This document shows positions 1 to 9,289 of a stretch of 64,000 nucleotides of DNA, one piece after another. The stretch spans positions 258,467 through 322,466 of the forward strand of contig LT598459.1 of assembly GCA_900074725.1 (NCBI GenBank), given 5' to 3'. Both the position numbers and the translations under genes were made by a program. Positions within the stretch are counted from its first letter, which is position 1; each line of letters begins with the position of its first letter. The notes beneath the pieces are model-generated. The model did not search any database. It was not told the DNA's origin and saw only the letters and a list, made by a program, of their open reading frames with translations. Source of the DNA: Lachancea dasiensis (Eukaryota; Ascomycota; Saccharomycetes; Saccharomycetales; Saccharomycetaceae).

Positions 1-42
1 ATGTCTATGTGTAAGCACTTTATGTCTATGTGTAAGCACTTT
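1..42. repeat. 21-bp tandem repeat, two perfect copies, at window edge
   Basis: Positions 1-21 and 22-42 are identical 21-base units starting ATGTCTATG and ending GCACTTT. The array is cut by the window start, so its true length is unknown. It does not resemble yeast telomere repeats that I know. It may be a minisatellite in subtelomeric or intergenic DNA. Confidence 0.85.
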
Positions 43-2197
43 CTCCATTTTAATGAATGCTGTTTCTGTAGCCACTTGCTTGACAAGGGTCTCGAATGCA
101 GTGCCGGAAATTCTTGTGTAATTTCAAGTGCAAAGTCTGTTGAATGATGCGTCATTTCAAGGACGCCATGCACCGACGGAGTTAGATATTGCTCCATCCA
201 TGGGCTATGGGAGGGAGATGGCATCAAGTTACTGGTCGAAAGTCGACCTTTGTTGATTGTGATGAGCATGAAGCTGATTTGGCTCTAATGGAATTGAGCA
301 CGTAATCATCAGTTGTTAGTTAAGATGAGCTATTGGCACCGATTGGTTACTTCCTGAGCCCATCATCCAATTTATTCATTGACGTCCTAGTAGTCGGATA
401 TTTGGCGCCTGAAAACTGCATGTGCCATGAGTATTTTGGGCTTGTGAGGTCAAATTACCACACCACTTATAGTCCGCCATGCTAGCTGTGGCACTTCGAC
501 AAATGATCATACAGTAGCTAACTTCAGGCTCAACTCTTTTGAAGCCTGGTCCAGGAATACGTCGAGCATAGGCCAATTGTTAGCCTCAAGGTAGTTTCCT
601 GTAGAAAATAACACGTTCTTATTGGTACTACAAACAGCCAGTTTTAGACCGCCCAGGGCAAATATCGAAAATAGGACATTATTGTAAATAGTGATAAGCG
701 TTATTGAACGTACTCAGTATTTGAATAAAGTAAGCTCCGAGATTGTAGCCGTACGTGAAGCTGGCCACGAGAATGGTTTCGCCCTCCCTAGTGGATGTTT
801 TATAACTCTCTCTACTTCCCCTGCCCGAATTTAAATTACCATGCTCCTCTGCAATATTTATATTAGCACTCTTGATTAGGAACTACACTTAAGAGGCTTA
901 CTCTTGTACCTAGGTTATGCAAAAAAGTTTAATTAGTCAACCCTACCTTGGATTTGAGAAGAATTAAACAGTTTAACTGTCATCGAAATAAAATTGTATC
1001 TGATATACTTTGAATTATCGGGCGTAGTGTGCTATTTAATACCACGGCAAACACGACGGCGCCCCCCTGCCCAATCATAGCACATGAGGAGAACAGAAGA
1101 TAAGAAGGTAAAAAAAAGGTGGAGAGGAAGAGGTCGTTAAAGTAGTATTACTCGACTCACGTAGAGTTGTTTTCTGTTGTGTTTGCATTAAGTGGACGCT
1201 ATACCATGATGGTGTTCTCAGGGTATGCCAACTACATCTCTTTAAGTTACGGCGAAATTTATCACGCCAATAATCCTGTGTGGGGACGCTTTAATTTGGA
1301 CCTCTTCTGCTCTATGGATTGTTCACCTACTTTTCTAGCCTTGGTTATCGATCATGACAGGGTGAACTAGGCTGTGAGGCCCAAAAACGTAGCTGAATCC
1401 AAATGAAAGGACAAATAGACTCAAATTACAGATGGGCTGATCAGTTTAACCTCGTCTTACTTCGTGTTCCCATCAAGTAGTAAAAGAAACGTCAAAGACC
1501 TCAGGGGGAGAGCAATATTCACGCTCTTAATTCCACCTAATATATGCAGCGAACTATACGATGGAGGTTTATAGTACACATTCGGGTTTTTCCTGCATGC
1601 TCCAGATGCGCATTTTAGATCAACTAGGGGCAATAAACCAAGCGCAACAAAGTAAAGAACTTTTGACATTCTAACTGTAACTGACACTCCTCCTCTCAAA
1701 GTTGCCTGCATAATACTTACCAACATGTTCAAGTACTGACAAAATTAATAGTGATCGATCTGTCGTGGGTGGAACAGGCCTAGAACAGAAAACCAATTTC
1801 TCGAATTTGTCAACACCTTAGGTTGTGGTGCTTATAGCGCACCAGGGTTAAATATCAGGACCCCTGGGGACTAAAAATTATTGCTGGACGATCGAAAGTA
1901 ACAGAGTTCTGTAAGATTGCTTAAAGTGCTGTGACGCATTTGGAAGTTGTTGAGTTAAAACGGGGTAAACCTTAACAAAGACATATGGGCGCGAGCGCAA
2001 ACCTATAATGATGATCAGACTAGGATGATAGTGGAAATAATTGATGATCTCCAATTATTTGGACGAGATTGTGAAAGTTGTCAATGACACCTTTTCCATT
2101 GTGTCGTGTGAATAAAATTTACATTGTCGATATATTGAGTATATTAGTGTTTACTTAAATTTATACAATTGGAACACTTGCAGTTCCTAAAATTTAA
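43..2197. other. Gene-free stretch
   Basis: No open frame here resembles a known protein. The longest are under 100 codons and scattered over both strands. No tRNA, LTR or clear promoter cluster was seen. With the tandem repeat at its left edge and a nutrient permease as first gene, this could be the inner side of a subtelomere, but that is inference. Confidence 0.6.
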
Positions 2198-4018
2198 TTA
2201 TTCTAGCTTGCGAGATATAGTGTCGCGACTCCTGACCACGAACGCCGCAGCAGCGTCGTCGTTTCCCTCATTGATTCTGGATGATACAACTCCAAGCTGC
2301 ATGTCACCAAGGAACGCATCTCTTTCCTCGCGAAAGAAATCCACGTCTGGCGCAGATTCCATCCACTCGCTTTTTTCTAAGATGTTTGTGACTGGGGCTC
2401 CGGGAACTGGGAAGAAGTAAGTGAGCGCGCAGTAGATCAGGAAAGACACAAGAAAGCCTATCAGGTAGTTCAAATAATAGAGTTTGATAGCTCCCATAGG
2501 AACATAGATATTATCGCCAACGGTCCCAACAAACCCAGGCATATTTGGAACTAGACCGCAGAGATAAGCAATCAAAGCTCGCCAGTTGACACCAAACCTG
2601 TTACCATACATATAGATGGAAATGTCTTTTTCAGCACAATACAGGTGTTGCAAGTTCAGTTGGCCTCTCCGTACGACGTAGTAGTCGGCAACCATCACAG
2701 CGGCGATACAACTCAAAAAGATGGCATAAGCACTCAAGGCTGATGTGAACTTGCTCGAGCTGGACATCAAATTCCAAGGGCAAATGCATAGTGCCAGAGC
2801 AGCACAAATGAAACCACCGCGTCTGATGTTGATAAATTTGGGTAAAAGTGCCGTCATGTCAGTACCAGCCGATAAAGAGTTTGCACTAATGTTGGTACCC
2901 AGCTGAGCCAGTGCAAACACAAAGGAAATCAGGAAAACACCTGCCCGTTCCCCTTTGGTTTGTCCATCACCCAAGAAACTGTCAAGTACATCCAAAGGCG
3001 ACCAGTAGTTAACTTGGTAGACCTTGTAAGCAGCAGCAGTGACGATGATACCAATTAGGGAGGTGATAGAAAAGAAAAATGGGATGGAGAGGGCCTGGGA
3101 ATAAGTTGCCGAGTTTTTAGTCTTAGAAAAACGAGAAAAATCTGGAGCATTGACAATTAACGTCGCGAAATTACCTATGCATGCGAGAATGCTTTGAATC
3201 CAAGCCCACCCACGATCGCTTGAACTCAAGGAGGGCCCTTGAACCAAGGTATCGAGAGCAATACGACCATGGGACTTCAAGAGAGCCCATATCAAGAAGC
3301 CAAAAGCAGCAAATGGAACCAAGCAGGCCTTGACCGTAAATAGATGGCGGATTTGATGGGGGTGGACGTAGACGAAGGGCAGTTCGACAACCCAGAAAAT
3401 GAAGAAGCACATGAATTGATAAGTTGTAGCGTTGGGCGTTCCCATGTGGTCAGGAATCCGTTCTGGCAAATTGTAACCGAATATGCATTTGAGCATTAAG
3501 GAAACCGGAGACAGAGCAATCCAGGTTTGCACCGAGTACCAGACGATAGCCATGACCACACGGTTCAAAACAGGCCACAGGGAGAAGAATATACCGAAGG
3601 AGGCCCTGGCAGCAATGGGGAATGATATGTGATACACCGAGCCAATTCTGGCCACCGAAACGACAAACACAGCCACGATGGTATATCCGATCCAGACTGT
3701 GATCCACGTTTCCCACCAGGTGAGGCCCAATTGCAAACCGGTTGCGGCGACTTGCCAGGTGTTGATGTTGAAGCAGTCAGCAATCCAAAAGTACACAAAG
3801 TTGAACCACGACCACAAACGACGCTCCGTCTCCACCGGCTGTAAATCGTGGTTGAACAGAAACGTCTCCTTGATACTTTCGTGGCGAGAGGTCTTGTGGA
3901 CTTCGAGCGCATTGAGAATCCGTCTCCACAACCCGTCCTTTTCCAGCGCGTCATGAGTTCCCTCCGAATGGGAGTCAGCAACGTTGATTTTATCCTGATT
4001 CTTGACATCGGTGGACAT
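2198..4018 (-). CDS. Uracil/allantoin permease of the NCS1 family (Fur4/Dal4 type)
   Basis: 606 residues, ATG at 4018. This is a plasma-membrane proton symporter of the nucleobase-cation-symport-1 family with about twelve membrane segments between residues ~70 and 550. The N-terminal half matches yeast Fur4 almost word for word in places, for example a segment reading NINTWQ, then SFPI.RASFGIFFSLWP and IRHLFTVKA. NAPDFSRFSK and LGTNISANS also fit the Fur4/Dal4/Fui1 branch rather than the thiamine branch. Fur4 (uracil) and Dal4 (allantoin) are close paralogues, so the substrate cannot be fixed by reading; two GATAAG sites upstream lean slightly toward nitrogen-regulated use. S. cerevisiae Fur4 is 633 residues, so length is normal. 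It does not share the local synteny of the other genes. Family call is firm, exact orthologue uncertain. Confidence 0.9.
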   Translation of the reverse strand: MSTDVKNQDKINVADSHSEGTHDALEKDGLWRRILNALEVHKTSRHESIKETFLFNHDLQPVETERRLWSWFNFVYFWIADCFNINTWQVAATGLQLGLTWWETWITVWIGYTIVAVFVVSVARIGSVYHISFPIAARASFGIFFSLWPVLNRVVMAIVWYSVQTWIALSPVSLMLKCIFGYNLPERIPDHMGTPNATTYQFMCFFIFWVVELPFVYVHPHQIRHLFTVKACLVPFAAFGFLIWALLKSHGRIALDTLVQGPSLSSSDRGWAWIQSILACIGNFATLIVNAPDFSRFSKTKNSATYSQALSIPFFFSITSLIGIIVTAAAYKVYQVNYWSPLDVLDSFLGDGQTKGERAGVFLISFVFALAQLGTNISANSLSAGTDMTALLPKFINIRRGGFICAALALCICPWNLMSSSSKFTSALSAYAIFLSCIAAVMVADYYVVRRGQLNLQHLYCAEKDISIYMYGNRFGVNWRALIAYLCGLVPNMPGFVGTVGDNIYVPMGAIKLYYLNYLIGFLVSFLIYCALTYFFPVPGAPVTNILEKSEWMESAPDVDFFREERDAFLGDMQLGVVSSRINEGNDDAAAAFVVRSRDTISRKLE

Positions 4019-4226
4019 TGTGATACCTGCCGCTAGAGATCACGGGGTTGTACTGGGGCCTTTCTTGCCAAGCATGAACCTGTGCTGCTTTTTATTTAAG
4101 TGTTTGTGCCATCGCGATGAGCACCCTACTGAGATGGCCCGGACTGATAGGGGAAAGAACAAGTGGACTGATACGGAGGAGAACAAGCATGCTCCAGAGG
4201 CTGCTATCTTGTTTTCTTTTGTAAGA

Positions 4227-4292
4227 GATAAGGTTAGATGCCAGATCGCCTTGAAGCCTTCTTTGATTGGCAACTGTTCGATACGAGATAAG
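4227..4292 (+). promoter_or_regulatory. Pair of GATAAG sites upstream of the permease
   Basis: GATAAG occurs at 4227-4232 and 4287-4292, both on the + strand, about 210 and 270 bases upstream of the permease ATG. In yeasts, paired GATAAG elements bind the GATA factors Gln3/Gat1 and Dal80 and give nitrogen-catabolite control. Chance occurrence of a six-base motif is possible. Confidence 0.4.
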
Positions 4293-5052
4293 TTTGCGGC
4301 TATTATGTCGGTCTTGGCGCCTAATGACCTCTATCTAAGCCGCGCAGCGGATAGCCCAAAATTACTGGTGATAATCGAATGCATTATTGGTGCGCCTACA
4401 GAGCAAGCCACGAGAGATGACCGGGTCTCGAGCATTGCCTCCACAATTTGCGCGAACTTTCGGGCATCTCCGATACCGTCCAATATTTTTTTTAATTACA
4501 CGGTGATGGAATTCTTCCGAGGAAATCCTAAAAAAAGCTGGGCGATGATGTGATCTGCTTAAACTTGCAGGAGGGCCGAGGGTGGCAGAAAACATTGAAC
4601 GTGACCGGCAGAGCCGGGCCAGGCCCATACGAGCGAAAGGCGTTTGGGTTCGAAAATCAAAATATCGAATCACAACCGCGTATAATAACTCATTGCTTGG
4701 CGGACTCCAAATTAACCCATATCATCGGACATACAATGAAGGTGGGAGAAAAGAGTTTGGCGATTGAAATCCTGGCTCGGCGAATTTTTTTAACACCCCC
4801 GTTTAGTAAGTACAGCAGAATAATTATAAAGGTTAGTTGCGCCAGGGAATCTGAGGCGGAGGTGGGGGTGAATTTTCGTGACACATGTGGTCCCAGGAAG
4901 CTACCGGGGAGTGAAATCGACAGAGTGATGTCTCTCCCATAGCGCCTTGTCGATGGGTCTGGATCCGCTCCAATTTTGCCACTACTAAGCCCGGACGTCA
5001 GCAAATCATCTAGTCCCTGTCATCCCATACAATAATGGCACAGAAATCCATC

Positions 5053-5080
5053 CACGTGACCCAGTAGCTTTGGTCACGTG
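5053..5080. promoter_or_regulatory. Inverted pair of CACGTG E-boxes (9-bp arms, 10-bp spacer)
   Basis: CACGTGACC at 5053-5061 faces GGTCACGTG at 5072-5080, a perfect 9-bp inverted repeat with a 10-bp spacer. The two CACGTG cores start 22 bases apart, about two helical turns. CACGTG is bound by basic helix-loop-helix factors such as Cbf1, Pho4 and Tye7; the RTCACRTG form is typical of Cbf1. The factor and target gene are not known from sequence. Confidence 0.6.
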
Positions 5081-5129
5081 AGAAACAGCTACCTCGGCCC
5101 TTGGCGGTGGTTGGTGGAGAGACACGGTG

Positions 5130-5196
5130 AATGAATAGTGGAGCGAGCGAGCAGCTGCAACGCTGATGGACTACTGCTTTGTTCACACTATTCATT
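5130..5196. repeat. 11-bp inverted repeat with 45-bp spacer
   Basis: AATGAATAGTG at 5130-5140 is the exact reverse complement of 5186-5196. It could form a stem in RNA or mark paired protein sites. No ncRNA family was recognised. Confidence 0.6.
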
Positions 5197-5965
5197 GGCG
5201 TGACAACGCAAAATAGCGTTCTGATGCGGGGCTTATACAGCGCCCTGTCCTTGTTTCACCATTATTATTGGGAGTGTACACTCGTCCGTTCACACGCTCT
5301 TGACAGAACCACCCTGGACGCGACCAGTGCTATTCCCAGGACAAGTATCTCGATGTACCCGATTCAGCAACGCCCCGCCGGGCTTTTCAGGGTCACGGGT
5401 TCTGGGCCAGCCTCCACAGCCCTCGTCCCAATATCCTGTTCGTACACAGTGCCATATCTCGGTGCAATATAAAAGCAGTTCCGGACTGCGTTTCCCACTG
5501 TTTTCATCCCCTCATTAGACCTGGGGAGTGTTTTCCAGTGTTTAAAGGACCTATACACAGACCGCCACAATGGCAAGCAACAGCACTCCATGCTGCCCAA
5601 CGAAGAGCTTGGGGCAATGGCGCTCTGGCTGGAGCACACGCTGGTAGAGATCTCCGCAAATAGCCGCCGACCGCGGGAATAAGGCCGCTCAAACACGCCA
5701 TACCTTGCTCACCAGACGCCGCCAGGTGTCTTGTGCTAGCACTACAGATGAGCGCAACTGGAGCGGCTCTCGCTGGACGTGTCAGCGGCACCAGCAACAG
5801 AAGTTCCGCACACGCTTTGTGTTGGCGGCTATTCCTGCGGTAGCTGTCCTTGGCCCCGTGACTCCTCCCTGGGCCCGTAAAGGGCCGGGTTGACCCGTAT
5901 CGGAGCCTACTCGGGGAGCCTGCTCTCAGCAACCGCCGCCCCCTGCCCTCACGAGTACACCTCCT

Positions 5966-6067
5966 CGAGTACACGTCATATAAGCCACGTGACTACCGCC
6001 CCTTGCGCCAGTACACCTCATCTCACGTGCCTTCGAGTACACGTCATCAAAAAAGCACGTGACTACC
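5966..6067 (+). repeat. Duplicated ~70-bp module with CACGTG boxes
   Basis: CGAGTACACGTCAT occurs at 5966-5979 and 6034-6047, and CACGTGACTACC at 5986-5997 and 6056-6067, so an ~70-bp unit is duplicated with small indels. A further CACGTG lies at 6024-6029. The module sits 550-650 bases before CYC8 and is probably part of its upstream control region. Confidence 0.65.
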
Positions 6068-6537
6068 AGGGTCGCCCACTTTCACATATCGCGATACACG
6101 GGAAACCGGGCCCGTGTCACTCGCACCCGAAACTGACACCGGCCCCCCAACCACCACCACCACCCACACACCAGATCCTCCAGCCCGCCCCTAAATCGCG
6201 TCACACGAGACATCCACCCTCCCCTATTTTTTTCCAAGCTCGTTTTTGTGTTTTCGATTTAGATTTCCGTTTTTTTTTTTTGGGGTTCGTTTTTTTTTTT
6301 ATTCCGTGGTGTCTTTGGTTGTTGTTGTTGTCGTCAGTGTCGAAAAAATTTTGCCTATAAATGAGGCCCGTGAAAATGAAGCGAAAACAACAGAGGCCAG
6401 GTCGTCATAAACACATCGCATAACACGCGGCAAAACACTACAGGGTTCAGGCCACCGCGACAGAGAAGAGGGAAACAGGGAAGGGCGGCAAGGGCGAGCG
6501 CCACGCAGAGAAATCAAAAGTGCAACAACATCTGGAT

Positions 6538-6538
<1 letters not shown>

Positions 6539-6564
<26 letters not shown>
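6539..6564 (+). repeat. (CA)13 microsatellite in the CYC8 leader
   Basis: Thirteen CA dinucleotides run up to about 50 bases before the CYC8 ATG, followed by imperfect CA-rich sequence. It probably lies in the 5' untranslated region or core promoter. Confidence 0.85.
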
Positions 6565-6570
<6 letters not shown>

Positions 6571-6613
6571 CACACAAGACTAAAGACACAAGAAACACGC
6601 ACAATCGCACAGG

Positions 6614-9136
6614 ATGAACATATTACCCTCGCAGCAAGGCTCGCTGGCGGCGGTCCACTTGGCGTCGCACTCGGTGTCGCCGCGGGTGTCGCAGCCTTCG
6701 CCAGCCGCGGCAGCCGCGTCCATGGCGATTCCAGCGGCTGCGCCAGCGGCGGCATCGCAAACAGCCGCGGCGACAGCACCTTCGGTGCCCCCCGCGCCCT
6801 CAGCCGCCGCTACACAGCCGATCGTGCAGGTGCAGCGACAGCCGGCAGTGCCAACAGACCCGCTGACGCAATCGACGGCGGAGACGTGGCTGTCCATCGC
6901 GTCGCTGGCCGAGACGGTTGGCGACGCGGATCGCGCTGCCATGGCGTACGACGCCACGCTCCAATACAACCCATCATCCACCAAGGCGCTGACGTCGCTG
7001 GCACACCTGTACAGGTCGCGCGACATGTTCCAGCGTGCCGCAGAACTGTACCAGCGCGCGCTGTCGGTGAACCCAGAGCTCGGCGACATATGGGCCACTT
7101 TGGGCCATTGCTACCTGATGCTTGACGACCTCCAACGCGCGTACGCTGCCTACCAGCAGGCGCTGTACCATCTCAGCAATCCAAACGTGCCCAAACTGTG
7201 GCACGGCATCGGGATCCTCTACGACCGCTACGGATCGCTGGATTACGCGGAAGAGGCCTTTGCTAAGGTGCTGGAGCTCGACCCGCAGTTCGAAAAGGCC
7301 AACGAAATATACTTCCGGCTGGGCATTATTTACAAGCATCAAGGCAAGTGGAGCCAGGCGCTCGAGTGCTTCCGCTACATCCTCACCCAGCCGCCGGCGC
7401 CGCTGCAAGAATGGGACGTGTGGTTCCAGCTCGGTAGCGTCCTGGAAAGCATGAGCGAATGGCAGGGTGCGCGCGAGGCCTACGAGCATGTTCTCTTGCA
7501 GAACGACCGCCACGCCAAGGTGCTGCAACAGCTCGGGTGTTTGTACGGCATGCAAAACGTTCAATTTTACGACACCCAAACCGCATTGAACCTGTTGCTC
7601 AAATCCTTGGGCGCGGACTCAACAGATGCCACCACTTGGTACCACTTGGGCCGTATCCACATGGTGCGAAATGACTACACAGCGGCGTACGACGCCTTCC
7701 AACACGCGGTCAACCGCGACTCACGAAACCCCATTTTCTGGTGCTCCATCGGTGTGCTATACTACCAAATCTCACAATATCGAGACGCGCTCGATGCTTA
7801 TACTAGAGCCATACGACTCAACCCATACATCAGCGAAGTGTGGTATGATCTCGGTACCCTCTACGAAACGTGTAATAATCAGTTAACGGATGCGCTTGAC
7901 GCCTATAAGCAAGCCGCAAGACTCGACCCAAACAATGTGCATATTAGAGAAAGGTTAGCGGCCCTCACTGAACAGCTGGCTAATCAATCGAATGGGGCTG
8001 CTGCCCCCCCACAGATCAAAGCCCCCGCGGTGACTAACCCACCTCCGGTAATGCTACAACCTACTTTACAATCCACAGACGACGGAAACCCACTGAATAA
8101 AGGCTCGGTGTATGGCCAACCTCCTGTTCCGGGCCAAATTGCAAATACTCCTTTTTCTGCGAATACACAACCGGCCCCTCCAGTGCCACAACAGACCATT
8201 CAACCTCAGTTATCACTCCAATCGCAACTACAACAAACTAGCGTACCGCAGCAATATACACAGCAACCAACAACCCAGGCTATGGCACCCGGTGTCGCTG
8301 CCTCCCAGGATGCCCATGCCCCTGCTACTTTGAGACCCTTCAGTGAAGTACAGAATATTGGGAATCAAAGCCAAGCTCAAGCTCAAGCTCAAGCTCAGAC
8401 GCCTACTACTGAGAAGGCCAGTGGTACTGCAAGTTCATTACCCCAGATTATGAATCCCGTTATCCTCAACAGTACCAACTTCACCTTACCTCAAAAGAGA
8501 CCCATCGAAGGTGGAATGGACACGTTGGTAAATGCTGCTGTCTCAAATGCGGGCACCCCTGCGGATCACAGCACGGCTGTGGTCGAGAACTCCGCTTCAA
8601 AAACCAGCCGCAAGTCCTCCGTTACCTCGGAAGCCACAGGCCACAAGAAACACAAGCGTAACGCTTCGGCTCCCAAGGGCGAATCCAACCCACCCTCCGA
8701 TCATATTGTAACCACATCCAAGAGTAACGAAGCTTCCACAGCCCCTTCAAAGGATCCACTGGAAGCGGCCCCCTCGCAACCCAATGGTCAAGCAAGTAGG
8801 ACCTCCGTGGCAAGTTTAACGACGGCAATGGCACCCGTTGAAGAACCCCCGGCTCTTTCACCTCAAAGTGACAAAAAGGACGATACTGTCGAGCTCTCAG
8901 AATCTGTCCAGAATACAGAAACTTTCCAAGAGGAGCAGCCGGATGAGAAGGAACCTGTGATAAAGGCGAGCGCAGATGCTATTGCTAAACTCCGCGAGGA
9001 GGCAGAGCTGCGTAAGGAGGAAGAACAGGAGGCTTTGGTTGATGATATTGTTTCATCACGAAACGGGAATTCCAAGCCTTCCGTCAACGAAAGGGCTGTT
9101 CGGGAGGTGGAAGAGGACGAAAATTATGACGATTGA
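6614..9136 (+). CDS. CYC8: General transcriptional corepressor Cyc8/Ssn6 (TPR protein)
   Basis: 840 residues. With Tup1 it forms the Cyc8-Tup1 corepressor that sequence-specific repressors recruit to glucose-, oxygen-, mating- and stress-regulated promoters. After an Ala/Pro-rich N-terminus (about residues 1-85), ten or so tetratricopeptide repeats fill residues ~87-447, with typical pairs such as WATLGHCYL, LELDPQF and IRLNPY. The C-terminal half is low-complexity: Q/P-rich, with a short QA run at 587-595, Ser/Thr-rich stretches and an acidic end (EVEEDENYDD). S. cerevisiae Cyc8 is 966 residues and has a much longer QA tract, which accounts for part of the difference. Next genes SUS1 and YSA1 are also its neighbours in S. 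cerevisiae. The start is the first in-frame ATG, directly before NILPSQQGS. Confidence 0.97.
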   Translation: MNILPSQQGSLAAVHLASHSVSPRVSQPSPAAAAASMAIPAAAPAAASQTAAATAPSVPPAPSAAATQPIVQVQRQPAVPTDPLTQSTAETWLSIASLAETVGDADRAAMAYDATLQYNPSSTKALTSLAHLYRSRDMFQRAAELYQRALSVNPELGDIWATLGHCYLMLDDLQRAYAAYQQALYHLSNPNVPKLWHGIGILYDRYGSLDYAEEAFAKVLELDPQFEKANEIYFRLGIIYKHQGKWSQALECFRYILTQPPAPLQEWDVWFQLGSVLESMSEWQGAREAYEHVLLQNDRHAKVLQQLGCLYGMQNVQFYDTQTALNLLLKSLGADSTDATTWYHLGRIHMVRNDYTAAYDAFQHAVNRDSRNPIFWCSIGVLYYQISQYRDALDAYTRAIRLNPYISEVWYDLGTLYETCNNQLTDALDAYKQAARLDPNNVHIRERLAALTEQLANQSNGAAAPPQIKAPAVTNPPPVMLQPTLQSTDDGNPLNKGSVYGQPPVPGQIANTPFSANTQPAPPVPQQTIQPQLSLQSQLQQTSVPQQYTQQPTTQAMAPGVAASQDAHAPATLRPFSEVQNIGNQSQAQAQAQAQTPTTEKASGTASSLPQIMNPVILNSTNFTLPQKRPIEGGMDTLVNAAVSNAGTPADHSTAVVENSASKTSRKSSVTSEATGHKKHKRNASAPKGESNPPSDHIVTTSKSNEASTAPSKDPLEAAPSQPNGQASRTSVASLTTAMAPVEEPPALSPQSDKKDDTVELSESVQNTETFQEEQPDEKEPVIKASADAIAKLREEAELRKEEEQEALVDDIVSSRNGNSKPSVNERAVREVEEDENYDD
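8372..8398 (+). repeat. Short CAAGCT hexanucleotide run coding Gln-Ala
   Basis: Four CAAGCT units followed by CAG encode QAQAQAQAQ inside CYC8. The same protein in S. cerevisiae carries a long, length-variable Gln-Ala tract, so this is a minimal version. Confidence 0.8.
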
Positions 9137-9289
9137 CGGCATTTGCAGATGTAACTATAATTAGATAAACAGATATGAAAGCGCGCACACATGTCTTGCC
9201 GGGCCAACCATGTGTATGTATGCCCCCCAATTCTCATGACACGTATTTGAACGTCTTGTTTCCCTTGAAGATAAAGACCTCGCCACCGG

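Larger units (their letters stand above)
4019..6613. other. 2.6-kb spacer between divergent permease and CYC8
   Basis: No convincing gene lies here. The permease-proximal part holds GATAAG sites. From about 5.0 kb the sequence becomes GC-rich and contains five CACGTG motifs, two inverted repeats, a ~70-bp duplicated module, T-tracts near 6270-6300 and a CA microsatellite just before CYC8. It also marks a break in synteny with S. cerevisiae, where CYC8 is not next to a permease gene. Confidence 0.6.

Noticed and set aside
1457-1732. 91-codon frame on the minus strand with a GTAAGTAT donor-like site after its fourth codon
   Set aside because: It has a signal-peptide-like stretch but no recognisable family, and no branch point with acceptor at a sensible distance was found.
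4002-4553. 183-codon frame on + starting inside the permease gene
   Set aside because: Starts antisense within the permease coding region and has no family resemblance; it is explained as a shadow running into the promoter.
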